Shown here: positions 56,283 to 64,000 of the stretch, in pieces
Numbering within the stretch: position 1 is the stretch's first letter
Layout of the letters: each line of letters begins with the position of its first letter
Assembly (NCBI RefSeq): GCF_932526225.1
Contig: NC_064037.1
Coordinates: forward strand, 7,112,203-7,176,202
DNA length: 64,000 bases
Reading direction: 5' to 3'
Origin: Nematostella vectensis
Lineage: Eukaryota; Cnidaria; Anthozoa; Actiniaria; Edwardsiidae
Program-made: the position numbers and the translations under genes
The notes under the pieces: generated by a model
Database searches by the model: none
Seen by the model: only the letters and a program-made list of their open reading frames with translations
What the model was told of the DNA's origin: nothing

Positions 56283-56955
56283 CAATCATTTTATTATATA
56301 CATACTGAGAAATACTCACTGAAAACATATTCAGTAAATTTTCGTTCGTTCACTGGTCTCAGCAAATCAGAGGCGCGAACGATTTTTTTTCACCGTGAAG
56401 AAAAATCGTTCGCGGTTCTGATTGGACGAACGATATTTTTTCACCGTGAAGAAAAATCGTTCGCGGTTCTGATTGGACGAACGATATTTTTTCACTGCAC
56501 TTGAATGGCTCCAATCCCAACGCATGTCGCAACGCAATCCCAGTGCATAAAAATCGTACAAGCATTTTCCATTTAGTAATTAATTTATTCCATAAATGTC
56601 GAGATTTTAGAAATTAAAATGTGCACTACTTGTGTAACATGAGCTACAGTCTCGTGCGTGACATTAGCGAGACAGATTCATTTCAATGTAAGTTTTTGTC
56701 TGTTCAACTGAACCGTCGAACAGCACAAACACGGAGCCTCTGCAGCCAAGTCTAATAAAATGTTATGTAATAAGCTTGCTATAAATTTCTCAGTATGTAT
56801 ATATAAAAACAAAATACAGCATGGAAAGTGCTTTCTACAGTTTTAATTCACTCGTTGTTTTGTATCCTGCGCTCACTCGTTCGTTTTTTAATACTGCACA
56901 ACTCGTGAATAAAAACCGTACGCGCGCACTTTCCATGTAGTATTCTCTATGTATG
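56283..56955 (-). repeat. Dispersed repeat, copy 2, with an internal duplication
   Basis: Reverse-oriented relative of 23485-24012, longer at its distal end. A segment of about 52 bp (ACGATATTTTTTCACCGTGA ... TTCTGATTGG) is duplicated at 56385-56490. The edge GCGCACTTTCCATGTAGTAT equals the start of copy 1. Non-coding. Confidence 0.8.
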
Positions 56956-57424
56956 CGCACAAAGGTATTGTGTTACAACGGTTGAGCTTATATCCCCAAG
57001 GGGTATTGACCTATAGGATCTAACCAAAGTGGACATTTTTATTTTCGTATACTCTACACTATTTACAGACTAGCCAGTACAAAATAATCAAAACAATTAA
57101 CAAATTACTAGATTGTTTTTTGTATAATCATTGAACCTTCCTGGAGAAGCCTAGTGTTGGGCAAGGTGGGGAGTGAACCCAATTCAGAAGAAATCCGAGC
57201 CAAATTCTACAAATTTAACTTCTATCATAAGTTACAGTATATAAATATTGGTGGCACCCTTTCTGCTAATGCCCCCCCCTATGTGAGATATGATTGATTT
57301 ACAGTAACAGGTAGCCATGCCCATATTGCCAACCTTTGAGAGAATTCAATCATAGCTAGATCTTGCTATTTGTTTGGTCAAAACAGTCCTGCTGGTGTAA
57401 GTCTTGGTTCCCTTTCAGAGAATT

Positions 57425-60400
57425 TCACATTCTGATTCGGAATGAGCTGGAAAAAACAAGAAACATGGTTACTCTGGAATAGTGACTTGACCATCAATGT
57501 GCTGTACTCTATGCTGTCATTTGAACAGTTACAAAGTTAAAAAGAAACACAAGCCTAATAAGAGAGAAAATTTAGTATATAGTAGACATAGTTTTGCCTA
57601 ACAGTAAATAAGAAGGGTGAGAAGATTGAGTGACTGGGGAAACTGAGAAAAGACACACATGTTCTTGTACGCTCTCCTGAGTCTGCACCCTGTAAGCTAA
57701 GGTTGGTTCTTATAGGATGTGTAAGCGCAACATAAATGATCTAAATCTCACTTGAGCACAAATCAATTGAGCATGTTCAAGATAGGATAAATACTTGGTT
57801 TACTGTGAAAATGTCAAAAAAAACTTCTAACCATTCACAACAATTACGGAACCATGCTTTGTGTGACAACATGTATTGTGTGGTAGTAGCGATGACATGA
57901 CAGTCCTTCTTTACTTGCTGAAGTATACAGTGACCTATTATGGAATTTCCACTGTGTCTACATCATGAAGAAAGCCACCAAGTGCTTATATGCAATTTGC
58001 GCTCTCAAGAAAAGTGGTCTCTTTGCACTAGATTTCTTTAGGTTTTACTGCTGTATTATAAGACCTGTACTTGAATAAGCCTCACCAGTCTGGTTGGCAC
58101 TTTCTGCCTATTTAGTGTAGCTTGTGGAATCCATCCAAAGAAGTGCTGCGGGTTGTGTTCCCACAACTTCTGTATAACAAGGCCTTAGTGCATGCCAATT
58201 TAGACACTGTCAGTGCAAGCAAAACGCTTGCAATAAACTAGTGGTTAAGGCTATAAACAGTGGACTCTTAAAGTCACTTATTCCTGTCCTGGTAGCCAGT
58301 ACTCATGGCTATGGCCTATGGTCTGGAACAGCCCCTGTTGCCCCGATTACTGGGTGCACTAATAGGATAAACAATTTCTGTATGTATCGTTACCAGTAGT
58401 ATTTATGTAATCATTTATTGTGTGCTCATTATGCTGACTGCCCTGTAATTCAGGTTTAACCTGCAATAGGGTTAATAAACAGATTATTGATTGATTACTT
58501 ACTTGACAAAGTCGGGTGCCTTGGAGATCACATGCTCAAACTCAGCAAATGAGAGCTGATTGTCTTCATCAAGATCAGCTTCTTCAAATATCTGTCAAGA
58601 CAAAATCATTTGTAAGTAATCCCTAAATTTTGAGCTTATGCATTATAAAACTGTAACAACTGAAAAAGCTTTGTAATCTTTTACTACCAGATAATTGCTT
58701 CCACAAGTAGAGAAGGTGTTATTACACATAACATGTATAATACAGTAAACATCAAACCTTTTGGCAAGTATATTGGAATAGTCTTGTTTTGCTATATTTT
58801 ATAAAGTTGGCCTGCTTCTGTTATCAAAATTCTCTGGTTCTTGGCAAATGCACCCCAATTCAAGGATCTTATAGTAGAAAATTATGTTGTGCTAGGGGGG
58901 CAAAATAACGGCGGACAGATGGTCTTTAATATATTTCTATGTAGGCATCACCTTCTCTATCATTGCCTGCATGTTGTCATCTGACAGTCTCTGTTCCCCA
59001 CACAATCTCATAATCACTTTCTTCAGGTCATTCTCACAGATGTAATCATCCTCATTAAAATCTGGGGGTAAAAAAATCATCCTTAAGTAATTAAATATGC
59101 ACCTGTTTTTTGTGTTTGTTTTTAACAGTAGCTTAATACAGTTGTGTATTGAGAGTAAATTAAAAAAAAGGAGTCTGTGGTCCTTAATTAATAGTTATAA
59201 GACCTACCATAAATTCTGAATGCATATTCCACTTTAACACTCTTAGGTGCCTGAGAATGAATAAATAAATCAATCAATTGATTGAAATAATCACATTCAT
59301 GCCTCTTGCTTGAATTACCATGCCAATGCAAGTATAAGACAAGAGCAATCAAACCAAGTATCTCATTTTAAAGAGCAGCATAATGCAATCTTTTAGCTCT
59401 TAAAATCAGCCAAAGATATTGTACAATGGACTAAATAATCCCCTGATTATAAAATAATGTGTATGGTAGACCCAAGCTTGTACAGTTTTGTTTTGGTATG
59501 ATATCTTACTTTTGTAAATCACTTACGTTTTCACTGAAGACTGACATCATATCCAGGAAATCCTCGAAAGTCAGACTGCCATCTTTGGAGGATGAGAACA
59601 CTTTACATATCCTGTCTCTGAATGGGTTGACCTAAAGAAAAAATGGAGTAAGAATAAGAACTTTCTCTAAGTACAGGGAATTGACTGCTAATGCAGTTCA
59701 TTTGAAAATATGTTTTTATTTTATTTTATGCAGTTAATTTGAAAATATGTTCTTTTTATTTATTAAAGTGTTCAAAGTGCAGTATTTGGGGTGCCATAAT
59801 GGGCCCTCGAGTCCACACGGGTACCCCTCACCATAGGATGAAAGCTCCTAAATAAACAAACAAAAAATAAATTGTGACAATTTCAGCTGAGTTTTTGTGG
59901 GATAAAAATTATAAAATTGGCTTAAAAACCGATTAGCTTTTATTCAAATCTAAAAGGGTGTATTGAAGAGGCACATAATAAACCTTTCTTGATTTGTCTT
60001 GGGGTACTACATACTGTAAACATTAAGCATTACAAGGGATAGGAAGTGGAAAATACAGCTTCCTCAATACTAAAGTAAACCCTTGACTTTTACATCTCAA
60101 AAAATCTATTTCAACTAACAAGTCCAACAGAACACACAACTACTGCAATGGAGGTCCCAGGGAATTGGGTGGGAATCCCCCCTATTTTTGTTCTTCTTTG
60201 GTACAGTCTTTGTACACCCACCTCTTCTCATGTTTATGTTCTAGTTTTTCAACCTCCCCTTAAATCTGCCAAGTGAGCATAACTTAGACACCACTATACC
60301 CTATTACTTATGGAAGAGTCTTAAGAATGAGAATCTCCTATATAAGGTACTACACACACAAAATAAAAATAAAGACTGAGGAATGTTATAGATGCCCCTC

Positions 60401-61426
60401 ATTCTTGTTTGCCAATACCCCCCACCCCCTGAAGTAATCTGAAAAGTCTTGGATGCTAATACTGCTCATAAAATTAGAGATAACTTTTATTTAAGAATAA
60501 GGCACGAAATTATTTTTTTCCTTTTTGACCAATTCCACGACATTGATTGATGAAAGCTAAAACCCCAAATTAACACTTGTTGTTGTATATGCTGAGTCTT
60601 TTCACATTTAAACTGACAATAATGAAATACCTTTAGTTCTGGAAGAGTCAGGATTTTTCTCTGGCTAAGTTTTGCATTTTTGTTTAATCTTACTGCTTCT
60701 GGGTCTAGCTGCATAAATCTTTTGAAGCAGCTGGAAATAAACACAACAACAAAAACACATAATGTGATGACAATTGTTATTTATAAATAACAAAAAACAA
60801 ATTTGCTGATGATCTACTTGAAATATATTCAGCATTTACATTTTGTGCCACAACAAATGGAAATTACTTAATGTGTGAAGTGTTGATACTCAGAAATTTT
60901 GAACATCATTGGTCGAGTATAAGACTTAAATGATAAGAATAGGAGGCGAGCTATAAAATATTCTTTAAAATTTGAGTAGGCAGATACTTTATCACTGCTG
61001 AAAGAGCGATTAAAAGATAAAGATAAGGAAGGAATGGTTGTTCAACTTCTGGTACTTCTTCTCGACTTAGTAATGTGACCGAGAAAAAATTGAGCCATAC
61101 ATAAACCATTCTTTATATAGTTAATCCGATACAAGGATTTGTTCAAGCATCAATATTTACTCTAGAATAAGTAAAAAATTCGATCTAGGGTCAGAGAGAG
61201 AAAAGTTTTGAGACCACTTTACTACTCACTGTAAAATTTCCTTCTGTGTGAAATAAGTCAATTCCTGAAATAATAAGAAAAATATAATATCTTAGACAAA
61301 TAATTTCATAAATACGAAGAGGGATAACTTAAGATTAATTTCGCGACTATAAGATCAGGTTAAAGCTGTTTCTACCTGGTAATCCTTTAGTTCATCCTCG
61401 GTGAACTGCGAGTGAGAAGCCCCCAT
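57425..61426 (-). CDS. Calcium and integrin-binding (CIB) family EF-hand protein, 8 exons, 184 aa
   Basis: Exons in transcript order: 61426-61376, 61264-61230, 60730-60631, 59631-59527, 59250-59208, 59061-58952, 58591-58503, 57446-57425; 555 nt, all phases matching. Family length is about 185-190. MGASHS at the start fits an N-myristoylation signal (Gly2, Ser6), implying membrane attachment. Conserved CIB phrases: [54 protein letters not shown] and APDFVNSFRI. The first two EF-hands look degenerate. EF3 is residues 112-123 ([12 protein letters not shown]), with Asp rather than Glu at position 12, as in CIB proteins that bind magnesium. EF4 is 154-165 ([12 protein letters not shown]), canonical for calcium. 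It looks closest by memory to CIB4 with CIB2-like features; paralogue not assigned. The gene is divergent from the 61666 gene over 239 bp. Confidence 0.95.
57895..58497 (+). pseudogene. Degenerate non-LTR retrotransposon (CR1/L2-like) 3' fragment
   Basis: In shifting frames this codes phrases typical of the region after the reverse transcriptase domain ([16 protein letters not shown], then a frame shift to [19 protein letters not shown]). In-frame stops interrupt it, so it is dead. The 3' end is short tandem TTGATTGATT following AATAAACAGATTA, like the tails of CR1/L2-type LINEs. It lies in the last intron of the CIB gene in opposite orientation. Confidence 0.75.
59632..60630. other. CIB intron 3, no further gene seen
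   Basis: A 999-bp AT-rich intron. TTTGAAAATATGTT(C/T)TTTTTATT near 59700-59760 is a short tandem duplication. No gene or RNA recognised. Confidence 0.5.
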
Positions 61427-61665
61427 TTTGTTTTTCTTCGCGTGAACTTTATGCCGATTTCAAACGATGACGTCTCCAGCCTCGTTCTGATGCGCTCCCA
61501 AAATATTTAGCTACATAACGTCACCATGACAACAATGAAAATCCAATATGTCCGCCTGTATGGCCAAACATTACCAGATGTTGTACGGAGATTTTAGCGT
61601 TTTCAACTTAAATAGAAGATTGATCTCAAATTAGATGAATACCAAGAAAGAATAAGGCTCTCATA
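61427..61665. promoter_or_regulatory. Bidirectional promoter of the CIB gene and the coiled-coil gene
   Basis: Only 239 bp separate the two start codons, which point outward. No TATA box is evident; the left side is GC-richer (CGTCTCCAGCCTCG). The X-box at 61520-61533 lies near the middle. Confidence 0.65.
61520..61533 (+). promoter_or_regulatory. X-box (RFX-binding) motif
   Basis: GTCACCATGACAAC matches the 14-mer X-box consensus GTHNYYATRRNAAC at every position. It lies 94 bp from the CIB ATG and 132 bp from the other ATG, within the usual distance for RFX-driven ciliary genes. Function is inferred from the motif alone. Confidence 0.65.
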
Positions 61666-64000
61666 ATGCCAACGGTCCTAAGGAAGGATGTGAAATCGGA
61701 TGGTAAACGGCCGAACGAGGGGGGATTTGGAAATTCTTCGAGTTCAACATCTGAAAAATTGACACCGACATCTTCTAGAGAGGGAGCTAAAAGTCAAAAA
61801 GGTGTCAAAGAACGAAATCGAGACCTTGGTGGTGTCAAAGCACTAGACAAGCCTGTGGCGACTTTTGATGCTTTGTCAGAGGCGAGCGGGGGCTCAGGGC
61901 TGGGAATTTTACCCGTCGGGGATGACCGTCAAGACCTGATCTCGGAGGCTAGCTCAAAGGAGCTAGTTCTTGTTGATAAAACTTTACGGGAAACAGATGA
62001 GGAAGAGCAAGATGACGAGGAAGTGAAAGGTGAGATAAATAAGAATTTTAAGCTCATAATGGAATCTTGGCTGAAATCTCTACCTGAAATTTGCCATGGA
62101 CATGAAATTTGTTATCTTGTATATGCAATCATTTTTCCTAAATGTATAGTTAATTATATTGAATACCCTACAATAGTTGCTAAAAAAGAGAAACTGAATG
62201 AATATTTTTTTTCCAGATTTAGTACCAGCATTGCCTGAAGGGTGGCCAGCTTTTAAGAATAAGCCTTGGCGACGTCGGAGCTGTGAGCTTGTCAAAAGCA
62301 CATCATCTTGTGTGCGAAAAGCTGTTTCTCATTTACATCAATTACAAGACATCTTGGACACACTGTATAAATCTACAACGCGGGAGTCTGAAAGCCACGA
62401 AGAAGCCAGTCACACAGGGGCTAGCTGTGAAGGTGGGAGTCAAAATGGTGCCATTCGAGAAATTGCCAGTCGAGATAGCAAATTCAGATCTAGTACTGTA
62501 GACGGGAGCTCATTGCAATCCAGAGAACGTTTGGCAAGCCGGGGTCAAGAAAGCACACTTGGTCGCGAATCAACTAGTTGTCATGGTAGGAAACTAAGAT
62601 GGTTGCTGAGCTCTGCATCTATTGGGCAAGTGGAGGATGATGAAACACCTGCTGATTTGCGACTGGAGTCTTCAGCTAGTGGCGCACAGCTCGAGGTAAA
62701 AAGAAAACATTGTTTAATCCATTATATTGAATCTGCTTTTAGAAGAAGACATTGTCACTGTAACTAATGTAAATGTCAGTTTTATTGCTTCTTTGGGGGG
62801 TACTAAGGGTAACACTTATTTAAGAGTGGACTTTTTACCTATCACCAGGTCCGTGGAACTAGTGCAGGAATCCTTCTCAACACCCCTCTGACACCCAAAC
62901 CACAGACAGCCCTGTCTGAGTCAGGAGCCGGTGACCTTGACCTTCCCCATGGTTACCCTGTGGTGGATGAGGTTTTGAGCCTTCTTGGTCGGCTTGAGAC
63001 GGACAGAGTTAACACTGAGCTGAGTCTGGTCAAGGAGAGGGAGAGGGTGGCTCGTCTCAGAAGTGAGATTGATCAGCATGCCATTCACAGAATGCAGGAG
63101 TTACCCGAGGCTGTGCAAAGAGGTAAGCAGAGATTCTGGAGTGGTCCACATTATTATTTTTATGGTATTTGCATTCTGATAGCAGAAGAAGCGCCTGCAA
63201 TATGATGCCATCGTTTCATTTTGATACGAATTTGACCGTCCACACAACAGACAAAAGTATACCGAAAGTATCAAAAAGTATATGCATCCTAACAAGTCTG
63301 TGTTAGTGTAGATGGCCCCCAAATTCTATCAGAGGCGAGTGCTTATTGGCAGATCAAAGCTATTATTGGTAACTTACAGTATGCTAAATATTGGGTTTTT
63401 TGCAGAGCATGAAGCTTGTGCTATTGACATCAATGAGCTGCGGTGGCATTGTGCTTACACAGGAAGAATTGAAGCTAGATTGAGAGAACGTGTGCGGCAA
63501 GCAGGTTAGAATGTATTCTCTTATGTATAAACATGGGTTTCTGACGTTTTCTTGAGTCCTTCTCCTTCTGCTAATTAAAAACAAATCTGCTTTGAAAAAC
63601 TCTTGTCTTTCTTATTCTGTCTTCCTACTCTGAAGCATTTATGTATTTTCTTTCTCTTCTCACATGAAGCTCTCCAGGTAGCTACTGCACTTTTCAATCT
63701 GCGACGTAACTTACTGGTACTGTGTTGCTCTTTCTTCACTTTCTTTCTTTGCTTGCATCCCTCACTTTTGATAATGATTCAATTTCCTATCTTTTTAATC
63801 ACTAAATCTTAGAAACTTATTGATGTTTCAATATGGAGGATTGATAGAAATGAATAAAAGATGATTGTTGTTTTTACCATCCTTTATTTCAGAGCAAAAA
63901 CACTCCAAGCTGCTGCAGGATTTAGGGAACATGCAGAAGCATTGGTAACGCTTTTTTATAACTTTGCTCTCCAGTTCGATCATTTATACTTATTTTGTGC
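61666..64000 (+). CDS. Unnamed coiled-coil-rich protein, 5' part (continues past the right edge)
   Basis: Exons: 61666-62029, 62217-62695, 62849-63122, 63406-63504, 63670-63705 (donor uncertain), 63893-63944, continuing right; phases match at each junction. Residues 1-121 are charged and Ser-rich, ending in an acidic run (DEEEQDDEEVK). The next exon has a distinctive start, LPEGWPAFKNKPWRRRSC, then a helical-looking segment (KAVSHLHQLQDILDTLYK) and a Ser/Arg-rich stretch. Later exons look like coiled coil (LSLVKERERVARLRSEIDQ; ELRWHCAYTGRIEARLRERV; KLLQDLGNMQKHW). The layout recalls large ciliary coiled-coil proteins such as CCDC178, but I cannot name it. It shares a bidirectional promoter with the CIB gene. 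The small 63670 exon could end instead at 63716, but only the 63705 donor keeps phase with the next exon. Confidence 0.75.

Overview
This is a eukaryotic, animal nuclear window: short exons with GT..AG introns, RanBP2-type zinc-finger, MAM, fibronectin type II and EF-hand domains, and many small repeats. Gene content, compact introns and abundant foldback/MITE-like elements suggest a cnidarian such as the sea anemone Nematostella vectensis. The species is inference and no search was run. I built gene models by hand from splice sites, reading phase and remembered family sequences. Every complete model keeps phase across all introns and ends in a stop.

Layout. (1) 1-12214, minus: Nup153-type nucleoporin, probably running off the left edge. 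(2) 12.2-17.0 kb: intergenic, with a 53-bp minisatellite and a MITE. (3) 17045-31805, minus: complete 22-exon FAM135 gene (putative serine hydrolase), its introns loaded with tandem arrays. (4) 32873-35996, plus: PPP1R42-like leucine-rich-repeat gene, divergent from FAM135, with an X-box-like site upstream. (5) 37148-39222, plus: small secreted protein with a C-terminal fibronectin type II domain. (6) 40288-51826, minus: secreted five-MAM-domain protein, each MAM coded by three exons, with large simple repeats in the introns. (7) 51.8-57.4 kb: repeat-rich intergenic DNA. (8) 57425-61426, minus: EF-hand protein of the CIB family. (9) 61666 to the right edge, plus: unnamed, partly coiled-coil protein sharing a 239-bp promoter with the CIB gene; that promoter holds an exact X-box consensus, hinting at a ciliary gene pair.

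The most unusual signal is that several tandem arrays look amplified from splice junctions. In FAM135, exon 20 has repeated acceptors before it and three in-frame 66-bp copies of its donor end after it; exon 21 is followed by about six degenerate copies of its donor junction; the exon 15 donor is the first unit of a short-period array. In the MAM gene one exon is followed by a six-rung ladder of identical donors. This could be an unusual source of splice-site redundancy or noise and can be tested with RNA-seq.

The genes do not form one pathway. PPP1R42, the CIB gene and the coiled-coil gene plausibly share a ciliary regulatory programme; the FN2 and MAM proteins are extracellular; Nup153 and FAM135 are widely conserved cellular genes.
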